Source: Bacteroidota bacterium
GTDB taxonomy: Bacteria > Bacteroidota > Bacteroidia > Chitinophagales > Saprospiraceae
DNA: 64,000 bases
Assembly (NCBI GenBank): GCA_024743405.1
Contig: JANSWP010000029.1
Coordinates: 1-64,000 of the forward strand
Direction of reading: 5' to 3'
The notes beneath the pieces were generated by a model, which worked only from the letters and a program-made list of their open reading frames with translations, was not told where the DNA came from and did no database searches. Made by a program: the position numbers and the translations under genes. Below, in pieces: positions 53,692 to 62,947 of the stretch. Position 1 is the first letter of the stretch. Every line of letters starts with the position of its first letter.

Positions 53692-56256
53692 ATGCGAACC
53701 TATATTTCCTCACCCCTAACTTGCTGTTTAGCCTTTCTCTTCTCTAGTTTCCTGCATGCACAAAATGTGTCAGTGACCTTTAGTGTGGATATGAGTAATG
53801 AAACCGTCTCTTCAAATGGAGTCCATATTGCTGGCAATTTTCAATCTGAAGCTGGTTTTGGAGGAGATTGGGATCCGAATTCTACAATTCTTTCAGATGC
53901 AAATGGAGATGATATTTTTGATATTACGGTTGACATTCCTTCTGGAACCTATGAATACAAATTTATCAATGGTAATGCTTGGGGAAGCGACGAGAATCCA
54001 CCCTCAGAATGTAGTGTAGGTGGCACGAATAATCGACAAATCACAATAGGCAATACCGATTTAAATATTCCTGCTGTTGCGTTTAATTCCTGCAATCCAC
54101 TCTTGGTTCTTTCAGTAAATATGAACGGTCAAACTATTGCTCCAGAGGGCGTCCATGTAATGGGTGATTTTCAAGTAGCCGCCGGTTTTTCTTCCAATTG
54201 GGATCCGACATCTGTAACCTTACAAGACTTAAATGGGGATGGTAGTTATGAGGTCAGCTTGTCTGTTCCCGTCGGAAATTATCAATATTTATTTGTCAAT
54301 GGAAACACGATTGCCGAAGCTGAATCGCCCCCGACAAGTTGTACAATTGATGGTGGCAGTGGTAATTGGTATCGTACGGTCAATGTAACAATTGGAGCGG
54401 ATACGCCCCCTGTATATTGTTTTAACAGCTGTGATATATGTGACCCAAGCATACCTAATAATTATGACACCTTTTGGTGGAATGATGGAGTTTTTTATGA
54501 AATTTTTGTGCGTAGTTTTTATGATAGTGACAATGATGGCATTGGTGATTTTCAAGGTATTATTCAAAAATTGGATTACCTCAACGACGGAGACCCAGAA
54601 ACAGATACCGATCTTGGTGTAACGGGTATTTGGTTGATGCCAATGATGGAATCTCCTAGTTATCATGGATATGATGTCACCAACTACTATAAAACGGAAC
54701 CAGATTATGGAACAATGGCAGATTTTGAGGAATTAATAGAAGCCGCTCACGCAAGAGGAATAAAAGTAATCATTGACTTTGTGATGAATCACACTTCCAA
54801 CCAACATCCTTGGTTCACCCAATCTGCCAACAATCAAAATGGATTCCGAGATTGGTATATTTGGTCCGATGGTAATCCTGGATGGAATGGTCCTTGGGGA
54901 CAACAAGTCTGGCATAATAGCGGTGGCGATTATTACTATGGACTTTTCTGGGGAGGCATGCCTGATTTAAATTATAGTCACCCTCCAGTAAAAGAAGAAA
55001 TTTTTAACATTACGGACTTTTGGTTGGATAAAGGTATTGACGGGTTTAGACTCGATGCGATTAAATACCTCGACGAAGATGGAAATATAGTAGAAAACAC
55101 ACCCGAAAACTTTATTTTACTCGAAGAATTCAATGACGTTTATAAAGCAAATAATCCCGATGCATTTTCAGTGGGAGAAGTTTGGTCTAATACAGCTTCT
55201 GTTATACCGTATGTACAAAATGACCGCTTGGATGTGTGTTTTGAATTTGACTTGGCAGGATCTATTATCAATGGCATCCATAACAATGCGCCTAATGCAA
55301 TTGGAAGTCAATTGGCTACCATCCAACAGTCTTATCCACTTTTACAATATGCTACTTTTTTGACGAATCACGACATGGATCGAATATATACTCAGTTCGG
55401 CTCAAATACCGCCAAAATGAAACAAGCAGCGGCTATGTATTTGACGATGCCAGGTATCCCTTTTATTTATTATGGAGAAGAATTGGGAATGACAGGATCC
55501 GGAATTCATGAGAATATTCGTAGACCCATGCAATGGTCAAGCGGTATCAATAGCGGTTTCACTAACAGCAACCCTTGGTATGGATTGGGGAGTAATTACA
55601 CGACTAATAATGTTGCGTCTATGGATAATAATCCAAACTCGCTTCTTCACCATTATCGTAAGCTAATTCATATACGTAATGACCACGAAGCCTTGCGTAA
55701 AGGCTATATTTTAGAAGTATATAACAATTCAAATATTTTGAGCTACGCGAGAATTGCAGAAGAAGAGGCCATTATTGTGATGTCAAATTTTGGTGCTTCT
55801 ACCAATAACTCTTCTATTTCTCTACCAATTTCCTCTTTGCCAAGTGGTAATTATTATGTCACTGAATTGTATAATAGTCAGTCATTGGGCACCGTAACGA
55901 TCAACGATAATGGGGGTTTTTCAAATTGGCAGGCTACAGGACAAACATTAGGAAATAGAGAAACTTGGATATTATTGTTATCCTCAGAAAACCCTCTTTC
56001 TTCTAATAATATCTCAAAAAATATCGCTTTATCTCTATTTCCAAATCCAGTTTCTGAGCAACTTCAAGTAACACTGGAACAACCTGAAAATGGTGTTGTA
56101 GAGGTATTTGATTCATCAGGAAAATATATAAATCAATATCCTCTTTCTGGAGGAGCTGTCACCGTACCCACTCAACAATTACCAATTGGAATGTACTTTA
56201 TTAAGGTGAAAATAGATGGGAAGATTAAAATCGAACGATTTATGGTTGCTAGGTAG
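53692..56256 (+). CDS. T9SS-secreted alpha-amylase family GH13 with two starch-binding-like modules
   Basis: 854 aa. Signal peptide (LTCCLAFLFSSFLHAQ). Two tandem CBM-like modules (about 25-140 and 141-245), each SVDMS/N.. GVHI.G(N/D)FQ...G....WDP, then G.YE(Y/L)(K)F.NG. The GH13 domain starts FWWNDGVFYEIFVRSFYDSD; region I is VIIDFVMNHTS, region II GIDGFRLDAIKYL with nucleophile Asp455, region III acid/base Glu496 (GEVW), region IV Asp561 in TNHDMDR. A beta-domain C then precedes a T9SS tail from LSLFPNPVSEQL. Likely an extracellular starch or maltodextrin hydrolase; works upstream of the GH65/PgmB pair at the other end of the window. Confidence 0.93.
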   Translation: MRTYISSPLTCCLAFLFSSFLHAQNVSVTFSVDMSNETVSSNGVHIAGNFQSEAGFGGDWDPNSTILSDANGDDIFDITVDIPSGTYEYKFINGNAWGSDENPPSECSVGGTNNRQITIGNTDLNIPAVAFNSCNPLLVLSVNMNGQTIAPEGVHVMGDFQVAAGFSSNWDPTSVTLQDLNGDGSYEVSLSVPVGNYQYLFVNGNTIAEAESPPTSCTIDGGSGNWYRTVNVTIGADTPPVYCFNSCDICDPSIPNNYDTFWWNDGVFYEIFVRSFYDSDNDGIGDFQGIIQKLDYLNDGDPETDTDLGVTGIWLMPMMESPSYHGYDVTNYYKTEPDYGTMADFEELIEAAHARGIKVIIDFVMNHTSNQHPWFTQSANNQNGFRDWYIWSDGNPGWNGPWGQQVWHNSGGDYYYGLFWGGMPDLNYSHPPVKEEIFNITDFWLDKGIDGFRLDAIKYLDEDGNIVENTPENFILLEEFNDVYKANNPDAFSVGEVWSNTASVIPYVQNDRLDVCFEFDLAGSIINGIHNNAPNAIGSQLATIQQSYPLLQYATFLTNHDMDRIYTQFGSNTAKMKQAAAMYLTMPGIPFIYYGEELGMTGSGIHENIRRPMQWSSGINSGFTNSNPWYGLGSNYTTNNVASMDNNPNSLLHHYRKLIHIRNDHEALRKGYILEVYNNSNILSYARIAEEEAIIVMSNFGASTNNSSISLPISSLPSGNYYVTELYNSQSLGTVTINDNGGFSNWQATGQTLGNRETWILLLSSENPLSSNNISKNIALSLFPNPVSEQLQVTLEQPENGVVEVFDSSGKYINQYPLSGGAVTVPTQQLPIGMYFIKVKIDGKIKIERFMVAR

Positions 56257-56284
56257 TATTTTTGGGATTTTTGAGGCATTGTTC

Positions 56285-56370
56285 ATAAGTTCTTGGACAG
56301 AATTAAGTAGCACTTAAATACTGCAAGCTCCAGTAATCTATAACTTGATTTTGCCCAAGCACTTATATCA
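56285..56370. repeat. Short palindrome sharing copy B arms
   Basis: TAAGTTCTTGGACAGAATTAAG at the left and GCCCAAGCACTTA at the right pair with a few mismatches; the arm is that of copy B (TAAGTGCTTGGACAGAAATAAG), but the ~40-bp middle lacks the conserved core. Confidence 0.75.
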
Positions 56371-56380
56371 ATAAAAAAAT

Positions 56381-57229
56381 ATGAAATATTTTTTCCCCCT
56401 TATTCTAGTTCCATTTTTTATTTTAAGCTGTGCGATCAATCCTAAGTCTCTCAAAAAAAAGGGAGAAATCGTAGAAATCAAACTGCTTCCTCTAGATGCT
56501 GGAATAACCGAAATTGCTTTGGCTCAAGAACAAGCTGTTGTCATTCCTAAAAATGTAGATTGGAAATTCTCTACCAATTCCACTTTAGTCCATGACAAAA
56601 ACAAAGACCACGTAGCGGTGTACAGCGCCAATGAGAACAGTCATAATTTTTACTTCCCAATTGATAACTTCAATCAATTTCGCCTTACCAATTCAGCCAT
56701 TGAAATAAAAAGGTTTTATAATTCCACCGAGTTGGTATCAAGCATTTTATTAGGTTTTGAACTGAGTAAAGACCGGACCTTATTAAGGTTGAAACCTTTA
56801 AAACTAAAAATTGATAAAACAAAAGTAAAGCTTCCAAGGCCTGATAATGATTTAGACATTACGATTAGCATCACCATCAAAGGGTTTTGGATGGATAAAA
56901 TGGGGGTTACTCAAAGTAAGACGGTTGCAGATGTTGACATTGAACTTAAAAAGATTGTTCTGGGTAAAGAATACCAATTAAAAAAAATAGGAAATGAGGA
57001 ATATCTTTCTTTTGACCTTGAAAAGACGATCAATAAAAATATCAAGTCGGATTGGTTTGCACCAGTGCCTTTATCTGTCGATGAAAAAGGTTATCGATTA
57101 GCAGATTCTCTTGGTAATTTCTCCATTTTTATTGAAGTAGCAGAGATCGACGATTTCGGGAAAAGAGTTGAAAAAATTGCCAAAAGTATAAAGACAATCG
57201 GTAAGTCAATTCCCCAAAAAGCACCTTAA
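56381..57229 (+). CDS. Hypothetical lipoprotein, 282 aa
   Basis: Lipoprotein signal with lipobox LSCA (Cys17). The mature part is beta-rich and Lys-rich with the repeat-like VKLPRPDNDLDITISI and DVDIELKKIVLGKEYQLK. No family recognised. Downstream of the amylase but separated by a palindrome, so co-transcription is uncertain. Confidence 0.65.
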   Translation: MKYFFPLILVPFFILSCAINPKSLKKKGEIVEIKLLPLDAGITEIALAQEQAVVIPKNVDWKFSTNSTLVHDKNKDHVAVYSANENSHNFYFPIDNFNQFRLTNSAIEIKRFYNSTELVSSILLGFELSKDRTLLRLKPLKLKIDKTKVKLPRPDNDLDITISITIKGFWMDKMGVTQSKTVADVDIELKKIVLGKEYQLKKIGNEEYLSFDLEKTINKNIKSDWFAPVPLSVDEKGYRLADSLGNFSIFIEVAEIDDFGKRVEKIAKSIKTIGKSIPQKAP

Positions 57230-57323
57230 TTTTTCTCAAGTTATTTCTTGCGTTTTTGTGGCAAAAATCCTCATACCTGACTCCTTACTCCTAATGTGCT
57301 GGCTCTGCCAGGTTAGCGTAGAT

Positions 57324-58001
57324 TCAAAACAAATCCCTCCACTCCAAAACCTTTCGCTTCTCTAATCTACCCAGTAATTTTAAAAACAAAAGGGCAGTAA
57401 TAAAAGCATCACCGGAAGCTGTATGCCTTTTACCTAAAGGGATTTTGTATTGTTTACATAGTTTATCTAATGGAATCGATCTAAAATCCTTTGCAATAGG
57501 GTTTCTCACCCGTTCTGCTAGCCATGCAGTATCAAGTGTTTGATTTTTCAATTTTATATCGAAATGCTTTTTCAATGCCTGATTGATTATCGCAACATCA
57601 AAACCAATATGATGTCCTACAATGATCCCATCTTTCAAATAAGCTAAAAAATGAGTCAAAATTTCCTTCTCGCTTCGACCTTCTTTTAGATGTTTATTCA
57701 AAATACCATGTATTTTCACACTATCATTTGGTTGATAATTTTCATGACTAAAAAAAGCTTCATATCGCTCATTGATGTCAATTTGAAACCCTTGAATCGA
57801 AAGCGCTGCGATAGATAGTAATTGATCCTTTTTATAATTTAGCCCAGTCGTTTCCGTATCTACTACTACAAATCTCAACTCTCGAATAAGTGCTTTTTTG
57901 GATACTTTTTTTTCAAAAAATTGAAGATAATTCTGCCAAAGCAACGATACTTTTTCCGGCGTTTTTGATTTTCTAAAAAGTGAAAACAATTTCATAATCA
58001 A
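57324..58001 (-). CDS. DnaQ-like 3'-5' exonuclease (DEDDh)
   Basis: 225 aa. The DEDDh residues are visible: FVVVDTETTGL (Asp, Glu), GIIVGHHIGFDVAIIN (Asp), and LGKRHTASGDAFIT (His, Asp). It lacks the extra domains of full DNA polymerase III epsilon; a similar stand-alone exonuclease often sits next to DUF294/CBS proteins and acetate symporters. Met3 (57995) is an alternative start. Confidence 0.88.
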   Translation of the reverse strand: MIMKLFSLFRKSKTPEKVSLLWQNYLQFFEKKVSKKALIRELRFVVVDTETTGLNYKKDQLLSIAALSIQGFQIDINERYEAFFSHENYQPNDSVKIHGILNKHLKEGRSEKEILTHFLAYLKDGIIVGHHIGFDVAIINQALKKHFDIKLKNQTLDTAWLAERVRNPIAKDFRSIPLDKLCKQYKIPLGKRHTASGDAFITALLFLKLLGRLEKRKVLEWRDLF

Positions 58002-58334
58002 TAGACTTTATTCTAAAAGGTTTTATGAGATAAAAATTTTGGATTTTGTTTTCAATCGAGGAACGCACGGAACCTAATAGCCTTAGCTATTAGGGTGAGT
58101 ACGTGACGAAGAGTGAAGGCTAAAGACTAATTTTTAGCCGAACAAATTTTTTTGGAATAAAGTCTAATACTTTAGGGAGGAGGAAAAATATAACTTACCC
58201 ATTTTAATTACTATTTTTCCTTTATGCATCGTTAAAAATACTCGCCATACCTTTGGGTATGTCTGTGCTTTTTGCCTCGTCTAAAGAAAAATTAACTTCC
58301 TAAAATTTGGGTAGGTTATTTATTTCCTACTCCC
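58002..58334. other. Intergenic holding palindrome element C
   Basis: The region 58172-58334 is the palindrome; the first 170 bp show no clear feature. Confidence 0.55.
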
Positions 58335-58337
58335 TTA
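58172..58337 (-). repeat. Intergenic palindrome element, copy C
   Basis: 166 bp, TAA on both sides when read on the minus strand; the left TAA (58335-58337) is the stop codon of the DUF294 gene. Arms of ~50 bp pair imperfectly (AGGGAGTAGGAAATAAATAA vs AGGGAGGAGGAAAAATATAA). The core (58230-58282) reads AGACGAGGCAAAAAGCAC and TATGGCGAGTATTTTTAACG, nearly the same as copy B. Confidence 0.9.
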
Positions 58338-60266
58338 CATCAACAAATTTAATCGAAAACGCACTTTCAATACATCTTGTAACGCCCGAATCGGTCGAAA
58401 ACTATTTCGCAAATTCAATCGCTCCATTTTTGTCAAGTCTTCAGGATTAATATAACGTCCACTATCGCCATTTCTCAAACCTTGCAAAGCACGATATCGC
58501 ACTAATATTTCATAGGCATCGGCAGCTTGTTCAAAAATCTCTTTATTAATAGGTTCCAGCTCCGCCATTCGATCAAATCTGTGAAAGGTATTATTGATTT
58601 GAGGTTGTTTCTCATTCAATATAAGTAATCGAGCAGCATCTGCGAGCGGCATCATGGCACGACCTTTAATATCAAATTCATCCTTATGTTCTCCACTTCT
58701 TTCGACTACAAAATTTCGAAAAAAAGTAAGTGGTGGTGGGTTTTGTAATGCATCTTGAGCAAGGAATGTCAGAAATTTTGATTCTTTTTCAAGTCTTTCA
58801 AAAATATAAGTCGTCAAAGATTCACCCAATGAAAAGGCACCATAAACCGGGCGAAAATCAAAAAAAATACTGCAATACATCACATTCTTTCTTGTTGGAG
58901 TGACGATCCATTTAGTAAATTGAGACTTCCATTCACTAAGAGACAAACACCAATTTGGATTGCTCGCCATCATGTCGCCTGGACAATATTCAAACCCACA
59001 ATGATTTAGTACCTCTGTTGTTTTTTTTGCTAGAGTCAAAAAATAAGCTTTCGTTTTTTCATAGTCCTTTTCTGAAACATCTTCAAAAACTAATGCATTA
59101 TCTTGGTCGGTACGCAATAATTGCTCTTTTCGAGCTTCACTTCCCAAAGTGAGCCAACACCATTTAACAGCAGGTTTCTCCCACCCTTCCTCCTCCATTT
59201 CTAATTCCATTAATTCTAGAATTCTAGAAATGAGCGCATCATTTACCTCTGTCATCATATTAGAAATGAAATTGATGGATACTTCTTGAATCAAGTATTT
59301 ATACAACAGCGTTTCCGCCTTTTCCCTGATTTTGAGCAGATCATCAGCGTTTTTACTTCGCTGTATTTCTCGAACAAAAATGGCTGGATTATTACCCTGT
59401 ACAACCAAAAGATCATGCTCTGAAATTATTCCAATAACCTTAGTATCGGGATGTCCATTTTCAGTCAGACAAAGGTGATGAATACCATATTTCATCATAG
59501 CGATTTGGACATCAGCCACCGTCCGATGAGGCGGAATAGTGATAACTGGTTGAGACATGATTGTGGAGACCTTTTCATTCAAATCATACTCGCCAGTTAC
59601 GACTTTATTGCGCAAATCTCTATCTGTCAAAATGCCGATTGGATGAAACTCGGAGTTCACAATAATGATGGAACCAACCTGATGTTCCCGCATAATTTTT
59701 GCAGCTTCCTGAATTGTTGTTTCAGGCAAACAGGTCACTGGCTTTTTGCTATGCTCAATAGATTGAATTTCGACCAATTTGAAAGTATCCTCCAAAAGGG
59801 GTTGGTTTTGTAAATTGCGTCCATAAAGCTTTGGATTTATTCGATTTTGAATGCCCACAGCAAAATTTTGAGCAATATACCAGGCGGCCTTAGGTTGATT
59901 TTCAATCAGTGATTTTAGTAAATCAGATTTTATAGCATATACTAAAGACTCCTCCTCTGCACGTGCCGTCAATAAATAGGGTTGCTCCTCCAAAAGTGAT
60001 TGGAGACCAAACAAATCACCTTCATCACATTGGTCAACTAACACCGACTTAGAGTTTTCTTCTCGAAAAAGATGGATTGCACCTTCCTGAACTATATATA
60101 CAAACGGCTTAGGGTCAGATTCTTGACTGAAGATGATTTCTAATGGTTGTAAATATTGTATAATTACATTTTCTGAAATTTGAATCAGATCACTCTCTGA
60201 CAAAAGTGAGAACGGAGGATATTTAATTAAAAACTCAAAAATTCGACTGGGGATGATGTTTTCCAT
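58335..60266 (-). CDS. cNMP-binding, CBS-pair and DUF294 nucleotidyltransferase-like protein
   Basis: 643 aa. Cyclic-nucleotide-binding domain at about 15-130 (EGAIHLFREENSKSVLVDQC, EGDLFGLQSLLEEQ), a CBS pair at about 175-300 (TIQEAAKIMREHQVGSIIIV, GILTDRDLRNKVV, IGIISEHDLLVV), then DUF294 with nucleotidyltransferase-like LGSEARKEQLLRTDQDNALV (about 375-395) and the DUF294 C-terminal domain. A signal-sensing regulator, known in this setting beside acetate symporters. Its exact output is unknown. Confidence 0.9.
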   Translation of the reverse strand: MENIIPSRIFEFLIKYPPFSLLSESDLIQISENVIIQYLQPLEIIFSQESDPKPFVYIVQEGAIHLFREENSKSVLVDQCDEGDLFGLQSLLEEQPYLLTARAEEESLVYAIKSDLLKSLIENQPKAAWYIAQNFAVGIQNRINPKLYGRNLQNQPLLEDTFKLVEIQSIEHSKKPVTCLPETTIQEAAKIMREHQVGSIIIVNSEFHPIGILTDRDLRNKVVTGEYDLNEKVSTIMSQPVITIPPHRTVADVQIAMMKYGIHHLCLTENGHPDTKVIGIISEHDLLVVQGNNPAIFVREIQRSKNADDLLKIREKAETLLYKYLIQEVSINFISNMMTEVNDALISRILELMELEMEEEGWEKPAVKWCWLTLGSEARKEQLLRTDQDNALVFEDVSEKDYEKTKAYFLTLAKKTTEVLNHCGFEYCPGDMMASNPNWCLSLSEWKSQFTKWIVTPTRKNVMYCSIFFDFRPVYGAFSLGESLTTYIFERLEKESKFLTFLAQDALQNPPPLTFFRNFVVERSGEHKDEFDIKGRAMMPLADAARLLILNEKQPQINNTFHRFDRMAELEPINKEIFEQAADAYEILVRYRALQGLRNGDSGRYINPEDLTKMERLNLRNSFRPIRALQDVLKVRFRLNLLM

Positions 60267-60606
60267 TAATCTATTCTGGTTTTGAGTACGTCTTTTGAAT
60301 TTTGATTAGAAGTTCTGAAACCCAATTTAATCATGGTGAATTTCATGATATTATTACTAATCTAGGTAGGATTTTGATAACTTTCTCAAGCATTCTCTTT
60401 TTCATTTGTATTATCATTCTTCTTTTTCAATATTTAGCCCTTACTTTATTCCAATAATTTTCAAATTCACTTTATCATTTATTCTGATCATTAGGGTATA
60501 AAATGTCCTAAGAAGCTGTTTTAAAACCTAAAAACAGGCGGAAAATGGCTCGGTAAAAAAACGGTAGTGGGTTTTAAAACAGCTTCTTAAACTAAACAAA
60601 CTCATT
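60267..60606. other. Intergenic between divergent genes
   Basis: 340 bp containing the small palindrome 60509-60589. It separates the DUF294 gene from the symporter genes, and probably carries both promoters. Confidence 0.5.
60509..60589. repeat. Short palindrome with 20-bp perfect arms
   Basis: 60509-60528 (TAAGAAGCTGTTTTAAAACC) pairs perfectly with 60570-60589. It starts TAAG and ends CTTA like the larger elements, but the 41-bp centre lacks the conserved core. Confidence 0.85.
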
Positions 60607-60864
60607 ATGCCAGGCAAAAACTTACAGGAATATTGGCAAAAGAACCTACGCTTATTGGCTATTCTATTAACCATTTGGTTTTTGGTTTCCTATGGCTGTG
60701 GAATTCTCTTTGGAGAAGCACTTAATAACATTCAAATAGGAGGTTTCAAACTCGGCTTCTGGTTTGCTCAACAAGGCTCTATTTACGTGTTTATTATTAT
60801 CATTTTTGTTTACGTAAATAAGATGAATAAACTCGATAGAGAATACGATGTGCATGAAGAATAG
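60607..60864 (+). CDS. Sodium:solute symporter small subunit (DUF4212)
   Basis: 85 aa with two helices (about 16-36 and 50-68). The start QEYWQKNLRLLAILLTIWFL and GFKLGFWFAQQGSIYVFIII fit DUF4212. These small proteins pair with the VC_2705-type symporter encoded next on the same strand. Confidence 0.85.
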   Translation: MPGKNLQEYWQKNLRLLAILLTIWFLVSYGCGILFGEALNNIQIGGFKLGFWFAQQGSIYVFIIIIFVYVNKMNKLDREYDVHEE

Positions 60865-60929
60865 GGAATCAATAAATTCCCAAGTGGATAAGGAATGGGA
60901 GGATAAAAAAGTATACAAAATTCACGCTG

Positions 60930-61018
60930 TATTTTTTTCTTTTAGCATCTTTTAAAAATTAGTGCATAGTGGCACTACGGACTCATTTTTTAAAGATTAT
61001 AAAGGGAAAAAAGACAAG
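60930..61018. repeat. Imperfect inverted repeat between symporter subunits
   Basis: An AT-rich inverted repeat (TCTTTTAGCATCTTTTAAAA and its partner ending AAAAAAGA), with TAGTGGCACTA at the centre. Possibly another member of the intergenic palindromes or an attenuator. Confidence 0.45.
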
Positions 61019-61093
61019 TCAAGATGTATATTTTATTGTTGTCCCATTCCTAACACACAAAACGAAAAAACTTTAAAACAAGAACGATAAATC

Positions 61094-62815
61094 ATGGATG
61101 TTCAAATATGGACTTTTATTATAGTAGGGATCACTTTCGCCATATACATAGGTGTCGCAATCTGGGCAAGAGCGGGCTCTACCGCTGAATTTTATGTTGC
61201 TGGCGGTGGTATTCACCCTATATTGAATGGAATGGCAACGGCAGCTGATTGGATGTCTGCTGCATCTTTTATCTCTATGGCAGGTCTAATCTCTTTCATG
61301 GGATATGATGGTGCTCAATATTTGATGGGATGGACAGGTGGTTATGTATTGCTTGCTTTATTATTAGCCCCTTATTTAAGAAAATTTGGAAAATTCACGG
61401 TACCAGACTTTATTGGAGAAAGGTATTATTCACAAACAGCGCGTATTGTGGCCGTATTGTGTGCCATATTTGTATCCTTCACTTATGTAGTTGGACAAAT
61501 GAAAGGTGTCGGTATTGCCTTTTCTCGGTTTCTAGAAGTAGATTTTTCTACAGGTGTGTTAATTGGTGTTGGGATCGTCTTTTTTTATGCTGTTTTAGGC
61601 GGCATGAAAGGCATCACTTACACCCAAGTTGCTCAATTTTGTGTGCTAATATTTGCTTATTTAGTACCTGCAATTTTCATTTCCGTCATTATGGTCAACA
61701 ATCCAATTCCTCAATTGGGTTTTGGAGGGAACCTGTCTGACGGCACACCACTATTGACTAAGTTGGATTTGCTCCATACTGATTTAGGATTCAAAGAATA
61801 TACAACTCAAAATAAACCTACCATTGACTTATTCTTTGTTACTGCAGCATTGATGTTGGGAACGGCAGGATTACCGCATGTTATTGTTCGATTCTTTACG
61901 GTACCTAAGGTGTCAGATGCTCGAAAATCTGCCGGTTGGGCGTTGATATTTATCGCTTTGCTTTATACGACTGCTCCTGCAATTGCGGCTTTTGCAAGAA
62001 CAAATTTGATTAACACGGTTGACAATAAAGAATATGCTAGCCTACCGGGTTGGTTTAATAATTGGGAAAAGACGGGTTTATTGAAATTTGAGGACAAAAA
62101 TGGCGACGGAAAAGTTCAATATTATAATGATCAAAATGCAGCATTCGTTGCTTCTACTGCTGACACTAAAGGCTGGAAAGGGAATGAATTGACGATTGAC
62201 AGAGACATCATGGTTCTTGCCAATCCTGAAATTGCCAATTTGCCAGCATGGGTCATTGCGCTTGTCGTGGCGGGTGGTCTTGCGGCAGCCCTCTCCACCG
62301 CTGCAGGTTTATTATTAGTTATTTCAACTTCTATATCACATGATGTTTTGAAAAAATGGCTCAGACCAGATATCTCTGAGAAGGGTGAATTGAGAGCAGC
62401 ACGTATTGCCATTGGTGTGGCGGTTGTCATTGCCGGATATGCTGGGATGAACCCACCTGATTATGTGGCGGCAATTGTAGCTTTTGCCTTTGGATTGGCC
62501 GCAGCTTCTTTCTTTCCGGCCATTATCATGGGCATTTTTTCTAAAAAAATGAACATGCAAGGCGCAATTGCAGGCATGATCGTTGGGATCACTTTTACCG
62601 CCACTTATATCATTTATTTCAAATTTTTGGGTGGAACAAAAGATCAATACTGGTGGGGAATCTCTCCAGAAGGCATTGGTACGTTGGGTATGATTTTTAA
62701 TTTTATTGTGGCAGTAATCGTCAATAAATTCACACCACCACCACCTGCACATATACAAGAAATTGTGGAAGATATTAGAGTGCCAAGAGGTTCTGGCAAA
62801 GCAACAGGACATTAA
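61094..62815 (+). CDS. Sodium:solute (acetate-type) symporter, SSS family
   Basis: 573 aa with about 13 helices. SSS signatures: ATAADWMSAASFISMAGLIS, then TVPDFIGERYYSQTARIVAV and GGLAAALSTAAGLLLVIS. The insert around residues 335-345 (FEDKNGDGKVQYYND) resembles an EF-hand-like loop. With DUF4212 upstream and acs downstream it is best read as the VC_2705-type monocarboxylate or acetate carrier. Its stop codon begins a palindrome arm (TAAGCGTATGTCTAA). Confidence 0.9.
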   Translation: MDVQIWTFIIVGITFAIYIGVAIWARAGSTAEFYVAGGGIHPILNGMATAADWMSAASFISMAGLISFMGYDGAQYLMGWTGGYVLLALLLAPYLRKFGKFTVPDFIGERYYSQTARIVAVLCAIFVSFTYVVGQMKGVGIAFSRFLEVDFSTGVLIGVGIVFFYAVLGGMKGITYTQVAQFCVLIFAYLVPAIFISVIMVNNPIPQLGFGGNLSDGTPLLTKLDLLHTDLGFKEYTTQNKPTIDLFFVTAALMLGTAGLPHVIVRFFTVPKVSDARKSAGWALIFIALLYTTAPAIAAFARTNLINTVDNKEYASLPGWFNNWEKTGLLKFEDKNGDGKVQYYNDQNAAFVASTADTKGWKGNELTIDRDIMVLANPEIANLPAWVIALVVAGGLAAALSTAAGLLLVISTSISHDVLKKWLRPDISEKGELRAARIAIGVAVVIAGYAGMNPPDYVAAIVAFAFGLAAASFFPAIIMGIFSKKMNMQGAIAGMIVGITFTATYIIYFKFLGGTKDQYWWGISPEGIGTLGMIFNFIVAVIVNKFTPPPPAHIQEIVEDIRVPRGSGKATGH

Positions 62816-62835
62816 GCGTATGTCTAATTTCATCA
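62813..62835 (+). repeat. Solo arm at the symporter stop codon
   Basis: TAAGCGTATGTCTAATTT matches the arm of copy E (TAAGAGTATGTCTAAATTT) and starts with the symporter TAA stop codon. No matching second arm was found. Confidence 0.6.
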
Positions 62836-62947
62836 TTTGAATAACAATGATTTTTTAACATAAATTGAGTGATTTTTACACTTTAATATCTATATTTTTT
62901 CTTTTACTTTTAGCCGGAAATAAATAATCAAGGAAAAACAGTTAAAT

